A DNA stretch of 64,000 bases from Agapetus fuscipes (taxonomy: Eukaryota > Arthropoda > Insecta > Trichoptera > Glossosomatidae): assembly GCA_951799405.1 (NCBI GenBank), contig OX637343.1, positions 5,270,001 to 5,334,000 on the forward strand, read 5' to 3'. Shown piece after piece: positions 9,399 to 18,882 of this stretch. The notes beneath the pieces were generated by a model, which saw only the letters and a program-made list of their open reading frames with translations, had not been told where the DNA came from and made no database searches. A program made the position numbers and the translations under genes. Within the stretch, counting starts at the first letter, position 1, and every line of letters starts with the position of its first letter.

Positions 9399-10322
9399 AC
9401 AAAAAAAAAATCTGAAAGTTGGAAGCGTTGGTAGAAACGACGAATTTTGTAAATTTGGATGGAAATAATAGTATTGTTAATATTTTTGCTTGGGCCTTTT
9501 TTTAACAACAACAAAAAGATTGATGCTCGCAAAGGATTTCCCGACAGGCGGCAAAATGAGCATTAAATATCCTGCGTAATAATTTGAAGACACTTTAAAC
9601 AGCACCTTCCAGTTTTTCTGTTAATAATAATGTCATTAACAACTAATGATTCGGCGGCTAGGTGAAAAAAATAAATAAATAAGAATGAAAAAAAATAAGA
9701 TAAATAAAAAAATGCGGCAGGGCAACATCGTGGGTGATTAAGCTCATGAAGGTATTTATCGCGTAATTTTCTGTACACACTTTTACATTTCATACAAATT
9801 ATTACATTTTATTTTAAAATATTTCATATATAGGTAACGCTGTGCCGAGAGCTTTACTTTGTGTCTGGTGTCTGTGATTAAGACATTATCTGTGGTCGCC
9901 CAGCCGAGTGGGCTTTGTGAAGATTGGTAGCGATTGTGATACACTGCGATTCGTAATTTTAAATATCTTCATAAATAATATATTAAAAATAGTGTCGTTT
10001 TAAGTTTTTATTTATTAATGGACTGCACACGATTTTTTAGTTCTATTTTTTCGGCGAGCAAACGTCTGTTCTACTAAAGTCTATTAAGGCAACCAATATT
10101 TTTTTTGGTCTTATCCCTAGTAACCCGGCCGTGTAACATCGTTTTTTTTTCTTTTGGAGGTTGTTATTGTAATTGAAGTGATTATTTGAAAAGTTGCAAA
10201 ATATTTGGAAGGTATGAAAGATATTTTTTTGAGAAAAATCTATTATCTTCGATATATTTTAAGAAACTACATAATTTTACAATAAAAATAAGTGTGCATT
10301 GTTTCGGCTATAAATATGTAAG
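9399..10322. other. Spacer with a Repeat Q copy
   Basis: No gene recognised. A Repeat Q-like block (tcggcgagcaaacgtc, ccctagtaacccggccgtgt) lies at 10050-10145. The stretch at 9840-9930 is relatively GC-rich (gctgtgccgagagcttt, cgcccagccgagtggg), but no exon, snRNA or tRNA could be assigned. Confidence 0.4.
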
Positions 10323-10505
10323 AAAAATCTTAACTTGTCTTGTCTTGTCTTGTATCCTGCCGCCTTTCCTCTAGGGGTGGCCAGTATCTCCACACAAGTG
10401 CCTCCACTTGACTCTGTCCTTGCATACTTCTTTCATCTCATCTAATTTCATCACTCTTTTCATGCATGCTCTTCTCTTGTTTCCACTCTGTAAATTCCAT
10501 TCATT
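10323..10505 (-). pseudogene. LINE-3 3' terminus with cttgt tail
   Basis: Minus strand encodes a decayed C-terminus with MKRVM, DEMKEVCKDR and KWRHLC followed by GHP and a stop. The 3' tail is repeated acaag (cttgtcttgtcttgtcttgt on the plus strand). It is related to LINE-2 but differs in tail repeat and in residues. Confidence 0.75.
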
Positions 10506-10549
10506 TGTATCACAAGTCATACAAATGCATTTCAAGTTTTATTTGCAGT

Positions 10550-10790
10550 CCAGTCGATGGCTCAGTTAGTAGAGTGCTTGCATTCCATGCCGAGAGCTCG
10601 GGTTTGAATCCCACCGAGGGTGGCAGAAATGATTTCCCGTTTCGGTGTTTATTTCAAAAACCCAAAGTAAAAACACTGGCAACTTTTACTCAGCCGTTAC
10701 TCAGCTATGGTATTGGTATAAATGGTAATCAAGGCGTTGGGAGAACACGGTAAGGAGTTACACTTTTTGTGTAGTTAAGTTGCCTTTACT
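10550..10790 (+). mobile_element. SINE-B with internal deletion
   Basis: Head is well kept (cgatggctcagttagtagag, cgggtttgaatccc). The middle of the body is missing, including the ctcgggagctgg segment. The 3' end ttacactttttgtgtagtta is recognisable. Confidence 0.85.
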
Positions 10791-11355
10791 TTCATTAGCA
10801 TGCATGCAGAATGTGTATGTGCGAACTGGAACATATTGTCTACTTGTGGTACATCAAATATGAATCTACAATACTATTTTTTTTTTAAACTTACATTATA
10901 TATGACTTCTTAAATGCATAATTTTCTATCAAGTAAGAAATGAATGAGCCAATTAATGTTTTTGAATACTTAAATTATAAAATATTAATTTAGTTGATAT
11001 AAGCTAGCACAATCTTCCTCGCTAGGTATGTGCTGTATACATGTAGTGGGTGCACGTTGTGTTTTGTCGCTGTCTCTCTCACACCTCAGTTCCACTCAAC
11101 AAGTTTACTGGTACTGTAGACAGAGACAGACGTACTGAACTCATGATGATAATAATATTGTATGGCAGGTACTGGGAACGTCTGAGCATGGTCGCAATAC
11201 AAAGTCAGATAAAATAATAGTCAGATTATTTTGCATAGTGGACATTTAAAAATAACGCCGTGAGTAAAGTATCTTTATTTACACAGCTAAGGGAAACGGC
11301 ATTACAATAAAATTTGTACTTCAAATAGCCGTATTCTGTTCCAAATTTATCAAGT

Positions 11356-11620
11356 AGTTCGGTCGAAAGCTCAGTTGGTAGAGTGCTTGCAATCTATGCC
11401 GAAAGTTCGGGCTCAAATCGCACCGCGGATGTCGGAAATGATTTATTTTAAGCCTAAAACAAAATAGCGGCAAGGTTTACACAGCCTACACAAGAAATGA
11501 ATATCAACCCCCTCGGGAGCTGAGAAACCCCCACTTCAGTTGGCGTGAGGCCGGCCCCTTACCTGTAAAAATAAATAGGTTCTACTTGCCACATGCGACA
11601 AGAAGTTACACAAAGCGTCA
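11356..11620 (+). mobile_element. SINE-B
   Basis: Plus-strand copy with head cgaaagctcagttggtagag, degenerate B box (gggctcaaatcgc), body ctcgggagctgagaaaccc and 3' segment gccacatgcgacaagaagtt. It is truncated just before the terminal block. Confidence 0.85.
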
Positions 11621-11689
11621 GGTTTTCGATTATGGTGATTTCTGATTGAGCTTTATTTAAAAAGTAATATTAAGTGAATCATTTTGCCA

Positions 11690-12060
11690 ATTCCATTGTG
11701 TACATCTCATTCTTTCACAATCTCCTCAATTTGATCACTGCGTTTTTTTCTCGGTCGTACCTTACCTCTTTTTCCTTTCACACTTCCTCTGGATACATAT
11801 ACTTTGTCAGTATATCATCATTCATTCTTTCCACATGCCCAAACCATCTCATCACATTCTTTTGTACCTTAGCTTTCACATCCTCTTTTAGCTTACACTC
11901 TTTCTAGACCCATTCATTCCTAACTCTGTCCTCTAGAGTTTTTCCTGTCATGCATCTCAAATGCTTCATTTCCGACGTACATACTTTACTCATTTCACTG
12001 TCACTCACTGGCCATGCTTCACTTGCATACATCAAAGTCAGTACCTAACGATATGCCATT
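11690..12060 (-). pseudogene. LINE-2 C-terminal fragment
   Basis: Minus strand, 370 bp. Decayed codons include the Trp-rich RWFGHVERM block preceded by KAKVQKNVM, identical to the LINE-2 copy at 14.35 kb. Upstream codons match the SEAWPVSDSEMSKV-type region found in LINE-1 at SEAWTVNESEISKV. In-frame stops are present, and both ends are truncated. Confidence 0.75.
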
Positions 12061-13869
12061 GTTTACCACCATTCTCAGATCTTAATCACTGATAGGCTTT
12101 GATTGCTTTGTCCTTGTAGCACCGCACATTCCGTTTAGTTTTGTATTTTATTTGCTTTTTATTTTTATTTGAATTTGAAATGACCAGAAACGCCTGGCAG
12201 TAGAAACTTTGTATTGTCGCTTCATCCGAGAAAGCGCACCCCTGTGATTTTGTTTCTGGACAGTAGATAAAAGTTTGACCAGTCTCACCTTCAGGCGTGC
12301 TCGGCACTGCTAGCGCTGTCTCTGTCTCTCCGCATGTTGTTATTTACATTTACTTTCATGTTGTTGTTCGAGAAACGAAATTTAAAAGCGCGCGTGCCCG
12401 TGTTGCTGTCTCTTTCTTTGATAACTTGATTTTGTTGCAGACTGAAATCACATGATATGTAAAAGCTCTGCGCACAAAGCTACCAATGCATACAAATACA
12501 CCACCGTCATGATTCTAGTTTTGGAATCAACTTTTAGTATGTACACAGCAGTACTTATTTTGATAACTTCATTTCAATTCTAAAGTTTTTTGTCAGGTGA
12601 ATTTAAATGCTCTGACCACACTACAGCTGTTCAAAGAAAAACTTTTTTTATTTCGTAAAGTTGACAGTTGTATGTGAAGCTGTGTTCAGATCTTTGTAAC
12701 ATGATGTTAGCTGTCTGCAAGAAAAGATAGAGATTGAATCTGTTCATGTCTGAGGTCGGCCGCGTGTTTGTTTTTGTAAATGGCGTACTGAATTATTTAA
12801 AATTTTCACCCCCGCAATGCTACAGAAAACAATAATTTACAAACAAATACGCATTTAAACAAGTGTGAAGTTATATATAATTATTTAATACTTAATTGAA
12901 GTGTTTATTTTGTGGATATTTTTAGTAATTTAGTGTTAAAATTGGACATTTTCATACCCGGCCGTCGCCGAAAAAGTATTAAAAAGTGGAAAGTTTTTTT
13001 TTTAATTTGATTTATATTTTGGATCTAAGTAAATAATAGTTTGTGATCAAAAAATGAAATTGTGCAGATATTTAGGTGTTTTTGTGTTAACTTTGTTTAT
13101 CATAATTTCATGATGGATTACTTTCTGCATTTTAAGAAAAACTCTATAAAAAGGTAAGAAAAACTCATCCAAAATTTATCTTTCTACTTTGAAAACACGT
13201 GCTTTTCTTCATTAATCTATTTAAAACATATTACAATTCAATTTCAAATAATAATTAAATTCCTAATTTGTTGATTATTCAATTTATTATGTTCATACAA
13301 TTCTAATTAATTAATTAGTCAATCAATTTGTTTTTTTTTTATCTAAACAAACACTTCTTGTCTTATGAAACGATGTCGAAATTGATAATTTACTACATTT
13401 TTAAATGAAAATTAATGTGTGAAAAAAATCTAATTCCGTGTACTTGTTTATATATAGTAGATTTATTATAATTATATCCATTATTTTATATTTTGAAGCA
13501 TTTATTCAAATATTTTCATGGTGATATTTTAGTTTGAAAACAATGTCGTATTTTCGGCCATGTTTTTTGTGACCCGTCGGGACCGTATCGGAATGCTGTA
13601 GGTAGAAAAACAAACAGTTCTGAAAGAAATAATATGCATTTGTGACAAAAAGATTATCACACACAAAAGGGTTACAGCTTAAAAATATTAATGGCCATTT
13701 CCTAAAATTGTGTTGGGTTCAAAACCCCTATAATCGGCCGGTACCTACTTTCTTCTGTCACAAAAATGGTTTCTTAATATTGCAAAGATTAGAACATGGT
13801 AACTTAAAAATTTCTATTGAAATCCCCTCACTAAAAAAGGGTGATGTTTTATATTATAAAATTTCAAAC
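12061..13869. other. 1.8 kb without a recognised feature
   Basis: AT-rich except for 12280-12430, which is richer in GC (ggcgtgctcggcactgctag, aaaagcgcgcgtgcccgtg). No domain, splice pair or window repeat was recognised. Plus-strand frames here are short and low in complexity. Confidence 0.5.
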
Positions 13870-13952
13870 CTTCCACCCATACTGTGAAAAATGGTTCACT
13901 TTGCCAATGCCACCCCCCTTTCAGGAAAGGTCGGCAAAAGTACTAGCATTTC
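13870..13952 (+). repeat. Repeat C fragment
   Basis: Short piece covering atggttcactttgccaatg and ggaaaggtcggcaaaag. Truncated at both ends. Confidence 0.7.
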
Positions 13953-14029
13953 ATGATAAAAAAAATATTTTTACATTATTCATTTGAAATGAATCTTGAC
14001 AATGTCTGTACAAAAAAAACTTTAACTGT

Positions 14030-14245
14030 TATTTACAATTCATATTGAATGTATGCCCAGTGCCCACAAACAGACACGTGTAAATCAGCGCTTACAAATG
14101 CTGCATGTGTACTTAAAAAATAAAATCCAAAACTCAAATGAGCATACACCCTGCCAACCTTCCCTGAAACACGGGTTTCATTGACAAAGAGAACATTTTT
14201 TTACAGTATGGGTGGTCAGCCTCATACCAACCCATAAGTCAAGAA
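14030..14245 (-). repeat. Repeat C
   Basis: Minus copy from tcatattgaatgtatgccc to cataagtcaagaaa, with small deletions around accctgccaaccttccctg. Confidence 0.8.
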
Positions 14246-14273
14246 AAATATACGTGAACTTATAAAATAAAGA

Positions 14274-14327
14274 CCCGAATCTCAAATAAATACATCCTGC
14301 AACTTTTGCTGACCTCCCCTGAGACAG
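14274..14327 (-). repeat. Repeat C scrap, left flank of LINE-2 copy
   Basis: Covers gaatctcaaataaatac to cccctgagacagg. The same part of the unit reappears right of the LINE-2 copy at 14692-14750, so the LINE-2 3' end is bracketed by two overlapping Repeat C pieces. Confidence 0.65.
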
Positions 14328-14690
14328 GTCCAAAATTTAAAAGAGGATGTGAAAGCTAAAGTACAAAAGAATGTGATGAGATGGTTTGGGCATGTGGAAA
14401 GAATGAAAGATGATAGACTGACAAAGTATGTATACAAAGAAAGTGTGAAAGGAAAAAGAGGGAAGGGACGACCGAGAAAAGTATGGAGTGATCAGATTGA
14501 GGAGATTGTGAAGGAATGGGATATACAAAGTGAGCGTAAAAGAAGAAAATGCATGAAAAAGGTGATGGATATGAAGGAATTGAAAGAGGTATGTCAGGAT
14601 AGGAAAAAATGGAGGCAACTCTGCAGAGGCTCTGGCCACCCCTAGCGGAATGGCGACAGAGTTACAGTTACAGTTACAGTTACAGGAAAA
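14328..14690 (+). pseudogene. LINE-2 C-terminus, open frame
   Basis: An uninterrupted frame of about 98 codons (14349-14645) encodes KAKVQKNVMRWFGHVERM, GKRGKGRPRKVWSDQIEEI and DMKELKEVCQDRKKWRQL before a stop. This is the C-terminal end of an RTE-like LINE. The gttacag tail repeats follow. It is 5' truncated, so it has no catalytic domain, and is kept open only by recent arrival. Confidence 0.85.
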
Positions 14691-14691
14691 C

Positions 14692-14820
14692 TTCAAACTT
14701 CAAATGAGCATACACCCTGCCACTCTTGCCTACCTTCCCTGAAACAGGGGTTACATTGACAAAAAAAGTTTTTTTTTACAGTATGGGTGGTCAGCCTCGT
14801 ACCAACCTATAAGTCATGCA
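14692..14820 (-). repeat. Repeat C 5' half
   Basis: Minus copy from acttcaaatgagcatacacc to ccaacctataagtcatg, immediately downstream of the LINE-2 tail. Confidence 0.75.
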
Positions 14821-15148
14821 AGTAGCATGATTATTTAATGTAATAAATAGGTCGGTAAAACGTATTTTCCGCCTCAAGAACGATAAAAACGCAGCCATTT
14901 TCTGTGGTTGCGCGCGCCGTACTTGTTATCAAGTCTGTGGTGAAAAGTAAGCGTTATTCAATGAATAATAATTTACAAGATGAGTATTTAAATAATACCT
15001 TACACAACTCTTTTCACTTTACCTTATTATTTTTTTAAATGAATAGATTTGTGGAAAGGAGTGCAATTCACCAACTTAAAAACATCCCTCAAGACACACT
15101 ACTTCGCCGCGATAGCACAGAAAGCGCCATATCAAGTCATCATCATCG
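14821..15148. other. Spacer with SINE-D tail scrap
   Basis: Nothing gene-like. A SINE-D tail piece (aatagatttgtggaaaggag, gcaattcaccaact) lies at about 15043-15080 in minus orientation. Confidence 0.5.
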
Positions 15149-15398
15149 TTCCTTGACTTATAGGTTGGTAAGCGGCTGACCACCCATGCTGTAAAAATGG
15201 TTCACTTTGCCAATGTCACCCCTGTTACAGGGAAGGACGACAAGAGTTGCAGGGTGTATGTCCATTTGAGATTTGGTTTTTATGTTGTAGGCTCACATGA
15301 GGCATGTGCAAGCGCAAACTTGTACATGTCTGGTTGTGGGAATGCATGTAATGTGAATCTCCAATGTAACATGTCTTTGCAACTTAGATTAGATTAGA
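15149..15398 (+). repeat. Repeat C, full length
   Basis: Complete copy: starts gttccttgacttataggttg and ends tttgcaacttagattagatt, with extra attag units at the 3' end. It shows both shared ends of the family, so it is useful as a reference copy. Confidence 0.9.
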
Positions 15399-15464
15399 TC
15401 ATCATCATTTTGTCTGGCCAGTTGTCTTCATGCGAAAGCAGAAGCTTGTGTGCATGCAATGGCA

Positions 15465-15592
15465 TCTGTTGAACCAGGGTCGAAGTAGTGGTCAAGCGAG
15501 CCAGACGCAGATCCGAACCAACGTTGTACTATGTTCCAAATACGCTAGTCGAACATGCGCTTCTATCCCTCGGCCATAACACCGACATTATT
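15465..15592 (-). mobile_element. SINE-D head
   Basis: Minus-strand tRNA-like head: on the minus strand, ggccgagggatagaag (A-box region) and ggttcggatctgcg (B-box region), then the gaccctggttcaacagatg junction to the body. Body and tail are absent. Confidence 0.7.
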
Positions 15593-15617
15593 TTTGAGAA
15601 TTCAGGGAAAAAATGTA

Positions 15618-15815
15618 AAAAATGGTTCACTTTACCAATGTCACCCCTGTTTCAGGGAAGGTCGGCATTATTTGCAGCGTTTATGTTCATTTGAGGTTTG
15701 GATTTAATTTGTAAGTATACATTCAGCAATTGTAAGCGCTAACTACACGTGTTTGTTTGTGGGCATGCATTTAATTCGAGCTTTAAATGTTATTATATCT
15801 TTGCAACTTAGATTA
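15618..15815 (+). repeat. Repeat C, lacking its 5' start
   Basis: Runs from aaaatggttcactttacca to tttgcaacttagattattg, with the characteristic gttcatttgaggtttgga and gtgggcatgcatttaat blocks. Confidence 0.85.
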
Positions 15816-15834
15816 TTGAAGGAATTTACTTTGT

Positions 15835-15892
15835 GGGCGCTCAGTTGGTAGAGCGCTTGCGTTCAATGCTCCACCAAGGGTATCAGAAATGG
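15835..15892 (+). mobile_element. SINE-B head scrap
   Basis: cgctcagttggtagagcgct to gtatcagaaatgg. The segment between anticodon side and B box is shortened, and the body is lost. Confidence 0.6.
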
Positions 15893-15944
15893 TGGCTATT
15901 TCAATTCAACCGATATCCACTAGACTGCCGACCGATCTGACTAA

Positions 15945-16066
15945 TAATATGAGGATGATATCTTTGGTGAGCGCTGTTTTTGTGTGTATCACACCTCAAT
16001 TCCCCTCTGCGAGCTTCAACGTCGCTGTAGAAAGTGTCAATTCTCAAGCAAGACCCAGTTGCTGTA
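15945..16066 (-). mobile_element. SINE-A 3' half
   Basis: Minus-strand SINE-A tail: gatgatatctttggtgagcg, gtgtgtatcacacctcaat, caagcaagacccagttgctg. It ends in a taataatataataata run. Confidence 0.8.
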
Positions 16067-16123
16067 ATAATATAATAATAACAGGCTGATTTATTTTAAA
16101 TATATAAATAAATTTAAATAAAT

Positions 16124-17065
16124 AAAGAGCGCATTCAACTTAAATTTGTAAAAATTATTAATTTCAAATTAAGAATTCCCGTCTCTGAATTTAATGCACA
16201 ATATTTACTTAGTATTTTGAATCTTAATAGTCTCACTGATAGGCGTTTAATCAATGACCTCATTGTGCTTTTTAAAATTAAACACTCCTTAATTGATTCA
16301 CCAATCCTACTTTCCGAACTTAATTTCTCCATCCCTTCATTTATTACCCGCAACTTAGTTCCTTATCGCACTGTATCCACACATACATCTACACACTTCT
16401 ACAGCCCACTAATACGTATTCAACGTTTGGGTAATATATACAATGAAATAGATTCTGACACTCATACAAATCCTAAAACATACAAATATAATTTAATTAA
16501 GTACTTCAACTCCCATGGTACATAATAAGTACATAATAATTATTGTAGAGTTGCATCTCTTATAATATTGTACTGTACTATTGTTTACTCTAGTTTTATC
16601 AAATTTCTAGTTTATTTTTGTTACTTTAATATAAGACCTTGCTTTTTGTTTTTTGTTTTTTTTTTGTTTTATCTTTGTTTTTATTTTTTATTTTCTACTT
16701 ATTTTGTTAACTTTTTTGCAATGTATTTCAATTTTTGTTTACCCTCATCTGTGCGTTCTTTTATTTTACCTAAGTTTTAATATTATTACTTGATCATGCT
16801 CTTATTGCTCTATATGCTATATGCTCATTGCTCTTATGTTTTTCTTCTTTCTCTTCTCTCTTATGTTTTTCTCTTCATCTTCTTACTTTTTGCATAAATA
16901 TCTTCTACTTTTATTCTGTAGTAATCTTATTGTAAGCTTTATTTTGTAGGAATCTGTTTTATTTTGATACTGTTATGTCTGTAATGTATTTTTATTTCTA
17001 TTTTTGTATACATGTAAAAGGCACAATGTGCCGTTAAAGAATGAATAAATAAATAAATAAATAAA
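16124..17065 (+). pseudogene. Jockey/CR1-like LINE 3' end with 3'UTR
   Basis: An open frame from about 16124 to the stop at 16523-16525 encodes ERIQLKFVKIINFKLRIPV, LTDRRLINDLIVLFKIKHSL and a terminal YNEIDSDTHTN region. This matches the thumb-like tail that follows the reverse transcriptase in Jockey/CR1-type LINEs (L-x-x-RR-x-x-x-DL-x-x-LYK pattern). A 500-bp T-rich 3'UTR ends ggcacaatgtgccgttaaag and then repeated aaat. It is 5' truncated, with no reverse transcriptase. It abuts the L2 LINE tail. Confidence 0.7.
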
Positions 17066-17080
17066 TTACACATGATAAGA

Positions 17081-17124
17081 GAGCGCCGTTTTTGTGTGTG
17101 TCACACCTCAAGGGCCCTCTCCGA
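17081..17124 (-). promoter_or_regulatory. L2 3' tail shared with SINE-A
   Basis: On the plus strand gagcgccgtttttgtgtgtg then tcacacctcaagggccctct. In SINE-A copies the same stretch reads gagcgctgtttttgtgtgta then tcacacctcaagagccctct. That is about four mismatches in 40 bases. In LINE biology such 3' ends are where the element's own reverse transcriptase binds its RNA, so this is the likely recognition site shared by both. Confidence 0.75.
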
Positions 17125-18882
17125 TCATGGATAAGACTTTCTAAACAAGTGTGCCTTGAGTGCTCCTCGAAATACACCCACAGATTTGGAGTTCTTCACT
17201 CCGGGTGGCAGTCTGTTCCACTCCACCGGCCCCGCAACACGGAAAGCGCGGTCTCCAAAGTTTGTACGAATCTGACGGCGCGGCTGAACCAAATTGACTA
17301 CTCCATCACCCGCAGATCTGAGTGTCTGCCTCCTAACACCCATTTCAACAGGTGAAATCATATCAGCCAGATAAGGTGGGGCCAAGCCATTGATGGCTTT
17401 ATATACCATTAAACAAACACGGAAGACCACCCTCTCCGGGAAACGAAGCCAATGAAGTTTTTTTAACAGCGGGGTGATGTGAGCGAATTTGGGAATCCCG
17501 AATATGAGTCTTGCTGCCGAATTCAACACAGATTGAAAGCGATTAAACTGTTTCTTCGGCTGACCACTATAAAGCGTCGAGCAATAGTCAATCCGAGACA
17601 TCACAAACGCACTCACCAGGGTCTTAACCGCATCTGACGGCAGACATTTTCTTATTGCCTTTATTTGGCGAAGCGAAAAAAAAGAAGAAGCTATTGTGGC
17701 ATCTATTTGCCTATCCAGTGTCAGGTTACGATCCAGTAAGACTCCTAGAAGTCTTACCGAATCAGAAGGCTGGATTAGCTTACCTCCTATGGAGAGTGGT
17801 ACTCTATTCACCAGAAGGTGGTCACGCCTCGATGTGGCTGCCCAGAGTATCTCCGTCTTATCCATGTTTAAGATTAGGCCATTGTTCCTCATCCACCCAC
17901 CGACCTCCGCGATACACCCAGAGACCCTGCAACTGAGGTCCTCAGCCATGTCTGGCCGAGAATGAGAGTATATTTGCCAGTCATCTGCATATGAGTGTGC
18001 GATGAGGCCCCATTTTTCAACAATACTCTCAATCTCAGCAGTATACAATATGAAAAGGATCGGACCCAGCACAGAGCCCTGTGGGACCCCGGAAGACAGC
18101 GAGTAGGTAGGTGAAACACTATCACAAATACGCACCGCCTGTCTGCGCTCCACCAGATAGGAAGAAAACCACGCCAAAGCCCCTCCGGTCAAACCAAATG
18201 ACACCTCCAATCTCTCAATAAGAATTGGGTGACTTACTGTGTCAAAGGCCGCACTCATATCAAGAAGCGCCAGTAAGGCTAGATTACCACACTCCACAGC
18301 TGATATCATATCCGATACAAGCATGAGCATACCGGTTTCTGTTGAGTGATATTTCCGGTATGCAGACTGCCTCTTAGGCATTAAGCCGCTTGCATCCAGA
18401 TAGGATACCAACCGCCGCGAGACAATCCGCTCCAGCACCTTCGACAAGAATGGCAGATTTGACACAGGTCTATAATTTGAGGGATCACCGGGATCCAACT
18501 GTGGCTTTTTAAGGATTGGCGTGATGTGTGCTACCTTCAAAGACGGAGGAACAGTGGCATCCATTAGGCATCCATTAACCTTAACAATAAATGGAGCCAG
18601 CTGTAAGATGCATTCTTTGAGTACCCAGACTGGTACAGGGTCAAGGCCACACTGCTTGTTTGGCGATCCTACCACGATCTGACACACTTCATCTATGTCA
18701 GTTAAATCAAATACTTCGAGTCGCGAAGCACTTCCAATCCTTGAGACAGAAGTACCTGCAACCCAAGCAAAGTGCAATTGAGGTATTTTGTTTTCAAAAT
18801 ACGTGGCAAAATCGCAAGCAGTCGACGTCAAACCTACACCAGCCCGAGCACTCCCAGACAAGTTCTCCAGAAGCTTCCACAC
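17125..18882 (-). CDS. L2 LINE reverse transcriptase part
   Basis: 585 codons after the interrupting stop; the first codon is GTG and is not a real start. It copies element RNA into DNA at the nicked target. Visible motifs, numbered from that codon: ILKKPQLDPGDPSNYRPVSN (about 123-142), first catalytic aspartate in LDMSAAFDTV (about 207-216), SGVPQGSVLGP (about 264-274), catalytic YADD at about 298-301, and the C-terminal AFRVAGPVEWNRLPPGVKNS block typical of L2/CR1. The frame is the same as the upstream endonuclease, so both were one protein. The downstream stop is followed at once by the short tail. No other frameshift or stop is seen, so the copy is probably young. L2 assignment is by motif style, not a tree. 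Confidence 0.88.
   Translation of the reverse strand: MWKLLENLSGSARAGVGLTSTACDFATYFENKIPQLHFAWVAGTSVSRIGSASRLEVFDLTDIDEVCQIVVGSPNKQCGLDPVPVWVLKECILQLAPFIVKVNGCLMDATVPPSLKVAHITPILKKPQLDPGDPSNYRPVSNLPFLSKVLERIVSRRLVSYLDASGLMPKRQSAYRKYHSTETGMLMLVSDMISAVECGNLALLALLDMSAAFDTVSHPILIERLEVSFGLTGGALAWFSSYLVERRQAVRICDSVSPTYSLSSGVPQGSVLGPILFILYTAEIESIVEKWGLIAHSYADDWQIYSHSRPDMAEDLSCRVSGCIAEVGGWMRNNGLILNMDKTEILWAATSRRDHLLVNRVPLSIGGKLIQPSDSVRLLGVLLDRNLTLDRQIDATIASSFFSLRQIKAIRKCLPSDAVKTLVSAFVMSRIDYCSTLYSGQPKKQFNRFQSVLNSAARLIFGIPKFAHITPLLKKLHWLRFPERVVFRVCLMVYKAINGLAPPYLADMISPVEMGVRRQTLRSAGDGVVNLVQPRRQIRTNFGDRAFRVAGPVEWNRLPPGVKNSKSVGVFRGALKAHLFRKSYP

Noticed and set aside
9840..9990. snRNA or 5'UTR exon
   Set aside because: Moderate GC content only; no Sm site, splice donor or conserved snRNA block recognised.
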